DNA from: an uncultured Anaeromusa sp.
GTDB taxonomy: Bacteria; Bacillota; Negativicutes; Anaeromusales; Anaeromusaceae
Length of the DNA stretch: 64,000 nt
NCBI RefSeq assembly: GCF_963676855.1
Contig: NZ_OY781460.1
Location: forward strand, 1,101,501-1,165,500
Direction: 5' to 3'
Under the pieces are notes generated by a model, which was given only the letters and a program-made list of their open reading frames with translations, was not told the DNA's origin and made no database searches. Made by a program: the position numbers and the translations under genes. Below are positions 51,619-60,181 of this stretch, piece by piece (position 1 is the stretch's first letter; every line of letters starts with the position of its first letter).

Positions 51619-51639
51619 TTTCCTCTTCCTCTCTATCTG

Positions 51640-51730
51640 TGCTTATTTTAAATATAGATTCTGTATATTTTAATGGTATCAGATTTGCTTTATAATACAA
51701 CCATGTTTTTATATAAAAGGAAGAAAAAGC
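51640..51730 (+). promoter_or_regulatory. pdxR-pdxK divergent promoter region
   Basis: AT-rich segment holding a direct repeat-like pair (TATAGATTCTG and TATCAGATTTG, about 51655-51690) upstream of a TTGC...TATAAT-like box. MocR regulators bind direct repeats near the target promoter, so these are candidate sites. Confidence 0.45.
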
Positions 51731-51760
51731 GTTAAATTAGTTTGACAGGAGGAATTTTAA

Positions 51761-52573
51761 ATGAAAGCACCCGCGAAAGCACTTACGATAGCTGGCTCCG
51801 ATACAAGCGGCGGCGCCGGACTGCAGGCCGATCTTAAAACGTTTCAGGAATTTGGCGTGTATGGCATGACCGCCATTACAGTTCTTGTGGCCCAAAATCC
51901 TGACAACAACTGGGCTCATGACGTATATCCATTGTCTTTGGACGCCTTGGAGGCGCAAATTAATACGGTTTTTGGCGGAATTGGCGTAGATGCCATGAAG
52001 ACAGGCATGCTGGGGACCGTTGAAATTATTTCTCTGGTAGCCCGAAAATTAGAAGAATATGCGGTGAAAAATGTTGTCATTGACCCGGTGATGATTTGCA
52101 AAGGAACGGATGAAGTATTGCATCCGGAAGCGGCTGTGGCCATCAGCCAGATGCTGGCCCCGAAGGCTACGGTAATTACGCCGAATGTATTTGAGGCCAG
52201 TCAGTTGAGCGGCGTGCGCATTCAGTCTGTGGAGACGATGAAGGAAGCAGCCGTTAAAATCCATGCGTTAGGCCCTAAGTACGTTTTGATCAAAGGCGGC
52301 TCCAAGCTGGGCACGGACAATGCGATTGATATTTTGTACGACGGCAAGGAGTTTACCGTATTTGAAACGCCGAAAATTAATACGACCTATACACATGGCG
52401 CTGGCTGCACCTATGCTGCTGCGATTACAGCCGGTTTGGCCCAGGGCCTATCGGTTCCGGAAGCGGTAGGGAAAGCTAAAGATTTCGTTACCCAAGCAAT
52501 TCAGCATGGTTTTCCCATCAACTCCTATGTGGGACCGACGTATCATGCAGCGCATCGCTTGGCTGAGGTCTAA
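51761..52573 (+). CDS. pdxK: Pyridoxal/pyridoxine kinase (ThiD-like PdxK)
   Basis: 270 residues, ribokinase-fold. AIAGSD-type start (LTIAGSDTSGGAGLQADLKTF), DPVMICKGTD, ITPNVFEASQLSG and THGAGCTYAAAI with the anion hole and the Cys of the ThiD-like pyridoxal kinases (B. subtilis PdxK, CC-type). It phosphorylates B6 vitamers for salvage, perhaps also hydroxymethylpyrimidine. AGGAGG precedes ATG. The neighbours PdxR and the ECF S-component favour B6 over thiamine. Confidence 0.85.
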   Translation: MKAPAKALTIAGSDTSGGAGLQADLKTFQEFGVYGMTAITVLVAQNPDNNWAHDVYPLSLDALEAQINTVFGGIGVDAMKTGMLGTVEIISLVARKLEEYAVKNVVIDPVMICKGTDEVLHPEAAVAISQMLAPKATVITPNVFEASQLSGVRIQSVETMKEAAVKIHALGPKYVLIKGGSKLGTDNAIDILYDGKEFTVFETPKINTTYTHGAGCTYAAAITAGLAQGLSVPEAVGKAKDFVTQAIQHGFPINSYVGPTYHAAHRLAEV

Positions 52574-52597
52574 GCGGGGAAAGGTGGCAGAAATACG

Positions 52598-53131
52598 ATG
52601 GAACAAAATTCTTTAAAGCAAACGAAATACTTGGTGTATGCAGCGCTAGGCATTGCACTTGTTTTTGTGTGCACCGTGTTTGTTAACGTACGTCTTCCTA
52701 TTGCAGCTAATGGCGGCTTGATTCACCTGGGAAATGTGCCGCTCTTTATTATTGCGATGCTTTATGGCCGTTGGTTGGGAGCGTTGGCTGGCGGTTTGGG
52801 CATGGCCTTGTTTGACGTAGTTGGCGGCTGGTTTTTATGGGCGCCCTTTACGCTTGTTATCGTAGGGCTTATGGGTTATACAATCGGCGCTTTGTGCGAG
52901 AAAAACCAATCTTTTACTACGTATGTACTTGCATTGGTTGCGGCTTGCGCTATAAAAATTCTCGGATATTACGGCGCAGAAGGAATTATTTACGGCAACT
53001 GGATTGCACCGATGGTTTCTGTGCCTGGAAATCTTGTGCAGATTGGATTAGCGTCAGCGATTGTGCTGCCGGTGGTGCAGAAGTTGAAAAAACATGCAGT
53101 GGCTCTTTCTTGGGCGGGGAGCCGTCGGTAA
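52598..53131 (+). CDS. ECF transporter S-component, probably for pyridoxine
   Basis: 177 residues with about six membrane segments, the size of an S-component. ALGIALVFVCTVFVNVRLPI and GGLIHLGNVPLFIIAMLYG with AxxxLFDVVGGWFLW match the PdxU/PnuT-like group. It needs the shared EcfT-EcfA module, which is elsewhere. It directly follows pdxK within 24 bases, with PdxR divergent upstream, so its substrate is most probably a B6 vitamer; this is by context. Confidence 0.8.
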   Translation: MEQNSLKQTKYLVYAALGIALVFVCTVFVNVRLPIAANGGLIHLGNVPLFIIAMLYGRWLGALAGGLGMALFDVVGGWFLWAPFTLVIVGLMGYTIGALCEKNQSFTTYVLALVAACAIKILGYYGAEGIIYGNWIAPMVSVPGNLVQIGLASAIVLPVVQKLKKHAVALSWAGSRR

Positions 53132-53181
53132 TAAAAGAGCGAGGACGAAGCACAGAGGAACAAAAAAATAGTTTAGACGTA

Positions 53182-53230
53182 AAAAGGGTCCGCACTTCTT
53201 GCGATTCAAGAAGTGCGGACCCTTTTAGTT
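53182..53230 (+). terminator. Terminator after the B6 salvage operon
   Basis: 20-base-pair stem (53182-53201 with 53207-53226), five-base loop, T run. A-rich 5' flank makes it bidirectional, serving the small minus-strand gene as well. Confidence 0.95.
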
Positions 53231-53241
53231 AGTGAAAGCGG

Positions 53242-53355
53242 TTAACTGGTCGTTGCCAGTTTAGTCCAATACTCTGGGCAGTCGAGGATGTTTTTGGCGT
53301 TACACAAACGTACTTCTTCTTTGTGAGCAAACAATTTATCGAATAAGGTTTTCAT
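53242..53355 (-). CDS. 37-residue Cys-containing small protein under a Fur box
   Basis: Minus-strand frame of 37 codons, MKTLFDKLFAHKEEVRLC, then NAKNILDCPEYWTKLATTS. AAGGAAG lies at good distance before the ATG, and a consensus promoter (TTTACA, 17 bases, TATACT; 53441-53413) followed by a Fur-box core GATAATGATTATC (53391-53403) stands upstream. A strong terminator lies just beyond the stop. It has two Cys, six Lys and one Trp and no membrane segment or signal peptide. I know no family for it. The rest of 53132-53616 is the terminator and promoters. Confidence 0.7.
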   Translation of the reverse strand: MKTLFDKLFAHKEEVRLCNAKNILDCPEYWTKLATTS

Positions 53356-53390
53356 AGAGAACACTTCCTTTGATTGGATTAGAGATTATT

Positions 53391-53441
53391 GATAATGATT
53401 ATCTCTATCTGCAGTATACAATAATAATTATTATTTGTAAA
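53391..53441 (-). promoter_or_regulatory. Promoter and Fur box of the small gene
   Basis: On the minus strand: -35 TTTACA (53441-53436), 17-base spacer containing the palindromic AATAATAATTATTATT, -10 TATACT (53418-53413), and GATAATGATTATC (53403-53391), a 6-1-6 Fur-type palindrome just past the expected start of transcription. Repression by iron-loaded Fur is the natural reading. Confidence 0.75.
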
Positions 53442-53551
53442 TAGAAATTATGACGATGAAATAAAAAATTTAACGACTGTACAACGGAATAGGTTTTTTA
53501 GATTTATACAAATTATACTCATTAATAAGATAAGTTAAATGAAAATAATTA

Positions 53552-53600
53552 TTGACAAAGAAAACGAATGAGAGTTAAAATATCTTTAAATAAAGATATT
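53552..53600 (+). promoter_or_regulatory. Promoter and self-operator of marR
   Basis: TTGACA (53552-53557), 17 bases, TTAAAA (53575-53580). Overlapping the start of transcription is an inverted repeat with 10-base arms, AATATCTTTA/TAAAGATATT, around AA (53579-53600). A related site precedes doxX. Confidence 0.75.
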
Positions 53601-53616
53601 TTCAGGAGGTGCTAGG

Positions 53617-54063
53617 ATGAGTGGAAAAGCTGTGCTGGAAGAAAATCGGCAAGCTTTGCGATTGTATATTGCTTTGACGCGCACCTATAAGAAGCTGTTG
53701 GCAATGGATTTGCAAAATATTGCAGATTATGGCCTGAATCCGACAGAGTTTGGCGTGTTGGAGTTCCTATATAATAAAGGGCCGCATCCATTGCAGCAGA
53801 TAGGAAATCATACGCTGATAACCAGCGGTGCGACAACGTATGTCATTGATAAATTGGAGAAAAAAGAACTACTTGTCCGCAAGCCGTGTGAGAAGGATCG
53901 GCGTATTATTTATGCGGAGATTACGGAAAAGGGACGGGCGGAGATGGAAAGAATTTTGCCAAGCCATTATCAAGCGTTGGCGGATGCCATGACCGAGCTG
54001 ACCGCGGCAGAGAAAGAGCAGGCGATAGCGTTGCTAAAGAAAGTTAGCTTTTCGGAAACATAA
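53617..54063 (+). CDS. MarR-family regulator
   Basis: 148 residues, winged helix: LNPTEFGVLEFLYNKGPHPL, SGATTYVIDKLEKKELLVRK, DRRIIYAEITEKG. The resemblance to MhqR-type regulators of quinone and catechol stress is supported by its downstream genes. It has CAGGAGG before the start. Its own promoter and the doxX promoter contain a similar ATCTT-AAGAT palindrome, so it most likely represses both. Confidence 0.88.
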   Translation: MSGKAVLEENRQALRLYIALTRTYKKLLAMDLQNIADYGLNPTEFGVLEFLYNKGPHPLQQIGNHTLITSGATTYVIDKLEKKELLVRKPCEKDRRIIYAEITEKGRAEMERILPSHYQALADAMTELTAAEKEQAIALLKKVSFSET

Positions 54064-54079
54064 TTTGTTTTTATCTAGG

Positions 54080-54096
54080 TATCTTTAAATTAAGAT
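54080..54096 (+). promoter_or_regulatory. MarR operator ahead of doxX
   Basis: TATCTTTAAATTAAGAT resembles the operator at 53579-53600 and lies in the gap between marR and doxX. Confidence 0.65.
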
Positions 54097-54115
54097 TTGA
54101 AAAGGAGCGAGAACT

Positions 54116-54550
54116 ATGAAATTCACAGAGTTAATTCAAAAAGGTTTGGAAAATTATAAGGATGAAGTGCTTTTGGTGGCTCGTCTTGCCATGGGATTTA
54201 TGTTTATTTACGTGCATGGCGGTCCGAAGGTGTTTGGTGGTCCGGAAAAATGGTTGGAAGTGGGCTCGATGCTTAAGGTGCTTGGTATTACTACGGCCCC
54301 GGAACTGCTTGGGCTGATGGCTGGGCTGTATGAACTGGTAGGCGGTATCCTGATTGCTTTCGGTTTGTTTACCCGTTTGGGAGCCGCGTTGGTGTTGTCT
54401 AATTTGCTGATGGCTTCTCTGGTCATGTATAACCTGAAAGGCCTCTCAGGGGCCGCGCCTGCTTTTGAAGACGCTTTGTTTATGCTGGTACTGCTGGCGG
54501 TGGGCGCAGGAAAATACAGCTTGGATCACAAGTGGTTTTCTAAGGGTTAA
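54116..54550 (+). CDS. DoxX-family membrane protein
   Basis: 144 residues, four membrane helices. RLAMGFMFIYVHGGPKVFGG and GLFTRLGAALVLSNLLMASL fit DoxX/MhqP/CatD proteins, linked to quinone or thiol stress. AAAAGGAGCG precedes ATG. It leads a MarR-controlled operon with an extradiol-dioxygenase-like enzyme and a pirin, the usual company of quinone-detoxification DoxX proteins. Confidence 0.88.
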   Translation: MKFTELIQKGLENYKDEVLLVARLAMGFMFIYVHGGPKVFGGPEKWLEVGSMLKVLGITTAPELLGLMAGLYELVGGILIAFGLFTRLGAALVLSNLLMASLVMYNLKGLSGAAPAFEDALFMLVLLAVGAGKYSLDHKWFSKG

Positions 54551-54587
54551 GCGAGTAAATTTAAGGCTTCTAAAGGAGAGAAAGCAG

Positions 54588-55364
54588 ATGACTAAAAAAA
54601 CAAAAGCCCCCGTTCTTTTTGTGGGGCATGGCTCACCGATGAATGCCATTGAAGATAATGAATTTACGCGAGGCTGGCAAAAAATTGCCGCCTCTATCCC
54701 TCGACCGACTGCAGTTTTAGCGGTATCGGCGCATTGGTATACGGCAGGCAGTCGGACCAGTGACGCCGAGACGCCGGAATTGATTTATGACATGTACGGA
54801 TTTCCTGATGCGTTGTACCAGGTGAAATATCCCGTGCCGGGAGCGCCGGAGCTAGCTAGAATGACGCAAAAATTACTGCAACGCCATGTGGCGCTAGATA
54901 CCGACTGGGGGATTGATCATGGAACATGGTCCGTGCTCTGCAAGATGTATCCAGAAGCAGATATTCCGGTGTATCAGCTTAGCGTGGATCATCAGGCAAG
55001 TGCGGAGGATCACTTTCAGATGGGACAACAGCTGCGTTCCTTGCGGGAACAAGGCGTGATGATTTTTGGCAGCGGCAATGTGGTGCATAATTTGGCACGC
55101 CTAGACTGGGAGAAACGTGGCGGCTATCCTTGGGCCGTTGAGTTTGACGGCTATATTAAAGAGAAAATCTTGGCAAGAGAGTATGAAAGCGTTATTCACT
55201 ATAAAAATGCCGGTCCATCGGCAGAGTTTTCTTTTTCGCGGCCGGATCATTTTTATCCGCTTCTTTATGCGTTGGGGGCTGCCGAGGAAAGTGACACGAT
55301 TTCCGTCTATAATGATGCTTGCACCTTAGGCTCCATATCGATGACTAGCTATTTGTTTGCCTAA
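54588..55364 (+). CDS. LigB/DODA-type extradiol dioxygenase-like protein (YgiD-like)
   Basis: 258 residues. Metal His positions in VLFVGHGSPMNA, VSAHWYT and IDHGTWSVL match the class III extradiol dioxygenase (LigB) fold, and GSGNVVHNLARL is its C-terminal catalytic His region. Bacterial YgiD opens catechol rings such as DOPA. ATG 54588 has AAAGGAG upstream; the frame open from 54465 is not used. In an anaerobe its real job may be binding or handling catechols under oxygen exposure. Confidence 0.85.
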   Translation: MTKKTKAPVLFVGHGSPMNAIEDNEFTRGWQKIAASIPRPTAVLAVSAHWYTAGSRTSDAETPELIYDMYGFPDALYQVKYPVPGAPELARMTQKLLQRHVALDTDWGIDHGTWSVLCKMYPEADIPVYQLSVDHQASAEDHFQMGQQLRSLREQGVMIFGSGNVVHNLARLDWEKRGGYPWAVEFDGYIKEKILAREYESVIHYKNAGPSAEFSFSRPDHFYPLLYALGAAEESDTISVYNDACTLGSISMTSYLFA

Positions 55365-55388
55365 AATAGATTGGGAGGTGACGTGGGT

Positions 55389-56231
55389 ATGAGTCAGACG
55401 AGAAAGGTGAAAAAAATTATTACAGGGGAGCAGACGGTTGACGGCGCCGGTGTGCGCTTGGTGCGTGTCATTGGCCGCAAAGATACGAGGGAATTCGATC
55501 CCTTCTTGATGCTGGACGCCTTTGATTCTCACAACCCTCTGGATTATATTAAAGGCTTTCCTTGGCATCCGCATCGCGGTATTGAGACAATAACGTACTT
55601 GATTCAGGGGGATATTGAACATGGCGACAGTCTAGGCAATACAGGCAGTATTTTAGATGGAGAGTGTCAATGGATGACAGCGGGTTCCGGCATCATTCAC
55701 CAGGAAATGCCTAAAGCCAGCGAGCGTATGCTCGGCGTTCAGCTGTGGTTAAACTTGCCTGCTGCCGATAAGATGACGGCTCCGCAATATCATGGTATCA
55801 CCCAAGAAGAGATATCCGTAGTGAACGAAGGGGAAGCCCGAATTCGGGTGCTTGCGGGGATGTACAAAGAAACACCGGGCGCTAGAGAAGGGGATTTCGT
55901 GAAACCCTTGCTGTTGGATGTAGAGATCAACGCTGGGGCGGAGTGGACGCTGCAGACAGACCCGGACGCGTCTTTGTTTATCTATATTTTTCAAGGTGAA
56001 GGTACTGTTGGGGAAGAGGAAGAAACGGCGGTGGCGGCAAAGCAGGCGGTCTTATTTTCCGAAGGTGCTTTGTTACAGGTGAAAGCGGCGGAGTCTGGTT
56101 TGCGGTTTTTGCTGGCAGCCGGGCGGCCATTGCAAGAACCCATCGCCTGGGGCGGGCCCATTGTGATGAATACCCAAGAAGAACTGGATACGGCTTTCCG
56201 TGAATTGAAAAACGATACGTTTATTAAGTGA
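55389..56231 (+). CDS. Pirin-family protein
   Basis: 280 residues, two cupin domains. The N-terminal metal site is visible in GFPWHPHRGIETITY (His-x-His) and GDIEHGDSLG ... SGIIHQEMP. Bacterial pirins such as YhhW have quercetin 2,3-dioxygenase activity. GGGAGGTGA precedes ATG 55389. With DoxX and the LigB-like enzyme it forms an aromatic/quinone-stress operon under MarR. Confidence 0.9.
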   Translation: MSQTRKVKKIITGEQTVDGAGVRLVRVIGRKDTREFDPFLMLDAFDSHNPLDYIKGFPWHPHRGIETITYLIQGDIEHGDSLGNTGSILDGECQWMTAGSGIIHQEMPKASERMLGVQLWLNLPAADKMTAPQYHGITQEEISVVNEGEARIRVLAGMYKETPGAREGDFVKPLLLDVEINAGAEWTLQTDPDASLFIYIFQGEGTVGEEEETAVAAKQAVLFSEGALLQVKAAESGLRFLLAAGRPLQEPIAWGGPIVMNTQEELDTAFRELKNDTFIK

Positions 56232-56259
56232 CCGGAATTGAGAAGCAGGAGATGAGACT

Positions 56260-56880
56260 GTGAATAAAGCCAAACTAAAGGAAGCCGAAGAAGAATTTAT
56301 CAGGCGTTATCCTGGCGGGTTTTCTCATCCGCAGATGTTGGCGCTCACCAAGAAGCATAAAGTGGAGAGGATGAAAGAACTGGCGCAAAACAGCTTTTCT
56401 CCGGAGGCTTTTGGGAAGACAGGAGCTATCGCAGAGTCTATGAAAAAGCTGGTCAGCCAATCGTCGTTGATTTCTCTTTTTGAAAAACCAAAGTTCAGAG
56501 ACTGTATAGCTGGCCTGAATGATGGAGAAAAAGAGCAATTAGAGCAAGGCCTTCGGAATTTTTTGCATGGCGACCAAGAACAGGGCTTTGAGCAGATGAC
56601 GGAGCTGCTGCGCACCTATAAGCTGGCAAAGTGGCCATTGCTTACGGTGTATGGTATTTATTATCGACCTGAGGTGGAGGTCTTTGTCAAGCCGACGACC
56701 GCCAAAGGCATTATCGAGTATTTTGAACTGACCAGCCTAAAATACAGTCCAAGTCCGACCTTTGCCTTCTATAAGGCCTTTCGCGAAGAGATTACACAAA
56801 TGAAACAAGCCGTTCATCCGTCGTTACAGGTGGATCATGCCGCCTTTTGCGGATTTTTGATGATGACAATGGAAACATAA
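56260..56880 (+). CDS. Conserved protein of unknown function
   Basis: 206 residues, GTG start with AGGAG about eight bases upstream. Helical with a central LLTVYGIYYRPEVEVFVKPTT and a C-terminal HAAFCGFLMMT. I recognise no named family. It continues the pirin operon with a 28-base gap and ends at a long inverted repeat, so it may be part of the stress unit; nothing else shows its job. Confidence 0.6.
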   Translation: MNKAKLKEAEEEFIRRYPGGFSHPQMLALTKKHKVERMKELAQNSFSPEAFGKTGAIAESMKKLVSQSSLISLFEKPKFRDCIAGLNDGEKEQLEQGLRNFLHGDQEQGFEQMTELLRTYKLAKWPLLTVYGIYYRPEVEVFVKPTTAKGIIEYFELTSLKYSPSPTFAFYKAFREEITQMKQAVHPSLQVDHAAFCGFLMMTMET

Positions 56881-56888
56881 AATTAGTG

Positions 56889-56960
56889 CCGCAGAACGAA
56901 AGAGAGCCTTGCGACGTCCTTTTAGGCTAGGGCGTCTCAAGGCTCTCTTTCGTTCTGCGG
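56889..56960 (+). terminator. Long inverted repeat terminator between convergent genes
   Basis: CCGCAGAACGAAAGAGAGCC (56889-56908) pairs with its complement ending at 56960, with inner GACG/CGTC pairing. It stops transcription from both sides. Confidence 0.85.
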
Positions 56961-57003
56961 ACTATGTTGCTTCTCCAAATCACAGTCGTAAGTAATTGAG
57001 CTT

Positions 57004-58206
57004 TTAAGCGCTAGCCAAGCGATTGCGCAAAGGCAATGTGAGTGGCAGCGTCGCCAAAACAATGCAGGCTAAAAGAAGAACAACTTGTGAAAGACCGATT
57101 ACGTCGCCAGCCAAACCGTAGAGAAAGGGGGAGATGGCTCCGGAGCCGATGGTCATGGTATAGAAGATGGCAAAGGCTTTTTGGCGGTGTGTAGGGGGAA
57201 CCAATTCCGGTACGCTGCCATAAAGAACAGATGAGGTTCCATTTAGAGCGACCCCCAAGAGCGGCGCCAGCAGGAGGGTAGGCAAAAGAGGCAGAAACAG
57301 CGTGCTGACAATGCAAAGAGCGGTAACGATTTCCGTCAAAATGACGGAGCGGAGTACGCCGATGCGTAGGGCCAAGCGGCCGCAAGCCAGCTTGCCGCAA
57401 GCGCCGCCAGCGAAAATAAGTGACAGCGCAATACCAGTATCGGCGATGCTGCCGCCTTTTTGCTGCAGCAAGAAGGGAAAGAAAGTTAAGAAGCCCATGC
57501 GAGTGGCGCTATCGATGACACCGATGGAGGATAAAGACCAAAACGGCTTATAGTTGAGCCAGCCTCCTATGGCGGTGGCTGGCTGCTCGGACGGTGCAGA
57601 GGAGATTTTAGAGATAGAGGGCTTTTGGTGCGGGAAATAGAAGAAAAGCCAGCCTGCGATACAAAGTGTGGCAACACCAGCTGCTTGGGCGGCGCTCATC
57701 CAGTTAGATTGACTGACAATAAAGGCGCCTGTAGCCGGCAATGCCAGTTTGCCTAAGTCTCCTGCCACATTAAAGGTGCTAAGCGCTTTGCGCCGTAGGT
57801 CGATTTGTTCGTAGGCGTCCGAAATTAAGGCGGAGGACATAGGGTGCTGCGTGCTGGAACCAAGGCCGCCAAGAATTAGCATGACTCCCACAAGGATGAT
57901 CGTATCAACATTTCCTAAACACAACATGGCTATGCCTAAAAGCAGCGTACCCCAGGCCAATAATTTTTCTGTACCGAAGCGGGGCGCTAAAGACGAGGCG
58001 GGGACTTGCAGGCTGGCCATGGTACCGGAAAAGAGTGTTTTTAGGATGCCGATTTCGGCAAAGCTTAGCGCAAACTGCGCCTGCCATAAAGGAAAGAACA
58101 GATAAAGCATATCAGAGCAGCCGTCATGAATAAAATGAGCTAAGCTGCCGGCCCATAACGATTTGGCCGGTTCTCTAGTTTTTGGTTCGGCAGAGGTATT
58201 GGACAT
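57004..58206 (-). CDS. MFS efflux transporter, Fsr-like
   Basis: 400 residues, twelve membrane helices. HFIHDGCSDMLYLFFPLWQ in helix 1 and GGLGSSTQHPMSSALIS are close to fosmidomycin-resistance (Fsr) pumps, whose substrate range is wide. AAGGAAG lies before the ATG on the minus strand. Stands alone between an inverted-repeat terminator and a 200-base upstream gap. Drug specificity is not implied. Confidence 0.8.
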   Translation of the reverse strand: MSNTSAEPKTREPAKSLWAGSLAHFIHDGCSDMLYLFFPLWQAQFALSFAEIGILKTLFSGTMASLQVPASSLAPRFGTEKLLAWGTLLLGIAMLCLGNVDTIILVGVMLILGGLGSSTQHPMSSALISDAYEQIDLRRKALSTFNVAGDLGKLALPATGAFIVSQSNWMSAAQAAGVATLCIAGWLFFYFPHQKPSISKISSAPSEQPATAIGGWLNYKPFWSLSSIGVIDSATRMGFLTFFPFLLQQKGGSIADTGIALSLIFAGGACGKLACGRLALRIGVLRSVILTEIVTALCIVSTLFLPLLPTLLLAPLLGVALNGTSSVLYGSVPELVPPTHRQKAFAIFYTMTIGSGAISPFLYGLAGDVIGLSQVVLLLACIVLATLPLTLPLRNRLASA

Positions 58207-58433
58207 AAATATCTTCCTTTCTCCGTAGACTGAGGCAGGTATGTTCTTTTACTACTATAAACCTGTCTGGCTTGGTTCACAACTAACATAACGCTGACAA
58301 AAGGAAAAAGAAAACGCAGTTATAGGAGCAGGCATCCCAATTTGCAGGTATTTATTTGACGGACGAGAAGTTCGTTCTATAATAACTATAGGAAAGTTGT
58401 AAAAAATATTTGAATCAGAACGGGGGACTCAGG

Positions 58434-59252
58434 TTGCGTAAAGGTATAATTGTTTTATTGTTGCTGTTATTGACGGCGTCAAGTGTTTGGGCTAATGGGA
58501 ACGCGGTTCAAGAAAGAGCCTATTTCCCGCCGGTACTTATGTATCATGATATTAAAGTGAAGCCCATTAATGGCTTTGATGTTTCGGTGGAGGATTTTCA
58601 GGCGCAGCTGGCTTGGCTGGAGCAAGAAGGCTATCAGAGTTTAAGCATGGATGAATTTTTGCAGTATGTTGACGCGAAGCGTCCGTTTCCTGAAAAAACA
58701 GTGTTGATCACCTTTGATGACGGCTATGAAGGCATTTATAAGTATGCGGCGCCTGCGCTGGCAAAGCATAAAATGAAAGCGACTTTTTTCATCTTTAAAA
58801 AAGGCCTTAATTCCGCGTTAACAGGCTATCCGTATATAACCGACAACCAGTTGCGGGAACTGTCCGCTAATCCACTTTTTTCTATTCAGTCGCACACGAT
58901 GACCCATGCCGATCTCAGTGCGATCTCCAAACAAGAGCTGCAGTATGAGTTGAAGGCTTCAAAGCAGTTTATCGAAAGCGTTACCAATAAACCTTGTCGT
59001 ACCATTGCTTTTCCTTTTGGCCATTATAACAGCGAGGTTCTGCAAACCGCCAAAGAAGTCGGCTATGACGTCGCTTTTTCCGTGTCCGATTTGGGTTTGC
59101 AGGGGCAAGCAACCAAGTATAGCATCCCGCGCATTTACATGGGCGTAGCCCTGGGGCAAAATAAGATGGAACTGTTCAAAAAGTATTTGCATACCTATAA
59201 AACGATGCCGCCGGAGGCTTTTAAAGAACGATTTGGAGATTTGCCGCAGTGA
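58434..59252 (+). CDS. Secreted polysaccharide deacetylase
   Basis: 272 residues with a signal peptide (KGIIVLLLLLLTASSVWA). NodB-homology domain: VLITFDDGYEG holds the catalytic base and metal Asp; SIQSHTMTH holds the metal His pair; AFPFGHYN is motif 3. It removes acetyl groups from peptidoglycan or exopolysaccharide in the periplasm. TTG 58434 has GGGGGAC six bases upstream, better than the TTG at 58410. The rluA-type gene overlaps its end by 4 bases. Confidence 0.88.
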   Translation: MRKGIIVLLLLLLTASSVWANGNAVQERAYFPPVLMYHDIKVKPINGFDVSVEDFQAQLAWLEQEGYQSLSMDEFLQYVDAKRPFPEKTVLITFDDGYEGIYKYAAPALAKHKMKATFFIFKKGLNSALTGYPYITDNQLRELSANPLFSIQSHTMTHADLSAISKQELQYELKASKQFIESVTNKPCRTIAFPFGHYNSEVLQTAKEVGYDVAFSVSDLGLQGQATKYSIPRIYMGVALGQNKMELFKKYLHTYKTMPPEAFKERFGDLPQ

Positions 59253-60181
59253 AAAAATTTACTTCCTACCAAATAGCTGAAGAGCATGAAGGTTTGACGC
59301 TGGAGGCTTATTTGAAACAAGTTTTGCAGTATTCCGGGCGACGGCTCCAAAAGCTGACAAGGCAAAAGGGAATTTTGTTGAACGGCAAGGCCGTGTTTTT
59401 GCAGAAAAAAGTAAAAGCCGGCGATAGTCTGCGGGTATTGCTTGCTGAAGATGTTTCGTACGGCGCGCAGCCGGAAGAAGGCTGCGTGGATATTCTTTAT
59501 GAAGATGAGTATGTACTTGTATTGAATAAGCCTGCAGGGCTGTTGGTGCATCCCGCAGGGCGGACGATGAGCGGTACTTTGGCGAACTATCTGGCTTATG
59601 AACTGCAGCGGCGCAAGGAACTCTGCGCCATTCGGCCGTTGCACCGCCTTGACCGGGATACTTCCGGCTGCATCATTTTTGCCAAAGATGCGCACAGCCA
59701 GTTCTTGTTGGAGCAGCAAATGAAGGAGAAACGGCTGCAGCGAATTTACTGGGCTTTGGTAAACGGCGCGGTATCGACGGCAGAGGGAACCATTGACGCG
59801 CCTATCGGCGCGCATCCCAATCGTCCGAACCGGCGGGCGGTGCGCGAGGACGGCGAGAAGGCGGTTACGCATTATCGCACGCTGGAACGCTATGCGGCGG
59901 CCTCGCTGCTGGAGCTGACGCTGGAAACCGGACGTACTCACCAGATTCGGCTGCATGCCGCACATGTAGGCCATCCCCTTATTGGCGACGGCATGTATGG
60001 AAGGCGGGCGTCCTGGATGCCCCGTCAGGCGCTGCATGCGGCCTGCGTGCGGTTTTGGCATTGCCAGGAGCCGCGTGAAATTACCGTGCAGGCGCCATTG
60101 CCGGACGATCTTGAAGCAGCCCTTGCGCATTGCCGCCATGTGCGGCGCGAAGCGGAGGAGGTGGCGCCTTGGATGCCTTGA
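59249..60181 (+). CDS. RluA/RluD-family pseudouridine synthase
   Basis: 310 residues. An S4-like N-terminus (LQKLTRQKGILLNGKAV) and the catalytic Asp in RPLHRLDRDTSGCIIFA; further LLELTLETGRTHQIRLHAAH and HPLIGDGMYG. It converts uridines of rRNA or tRNA to pseudouridine in the cytoplasm; whether RluD, RluC or a tRNA enzyme is not clear. GTG start overlapping the deacetylase stop implies coupling. Confidence 0.9.
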   Translation: MKKFTSYQIAEEHEGLTLEAYLKQVLQYSGRRLQKLTRQKGILLNGKAVFLQKKVKAGDSLRVLLAEDVSYGAQPEEGCVDILYEDEYVLVLNKPAGLLVHPAGRTMSGTLANYLAYELQRRKELCAIRPLHRLDRDTSGCIIFAKDAHSQFLLEQQMKEKRLQRIYWALVNGAVSTAEGTIDAPIGAHPNRPNRRAVREDGEKAVTHYRTLERYAAASLLELTLETGRTHQIRLHAAHVGHPLIGDGMYGRRASWMPRQALHAACVRFWHCQEPREITVQAPLPDDLEAALAHCRHVRREAEEVAPWMP

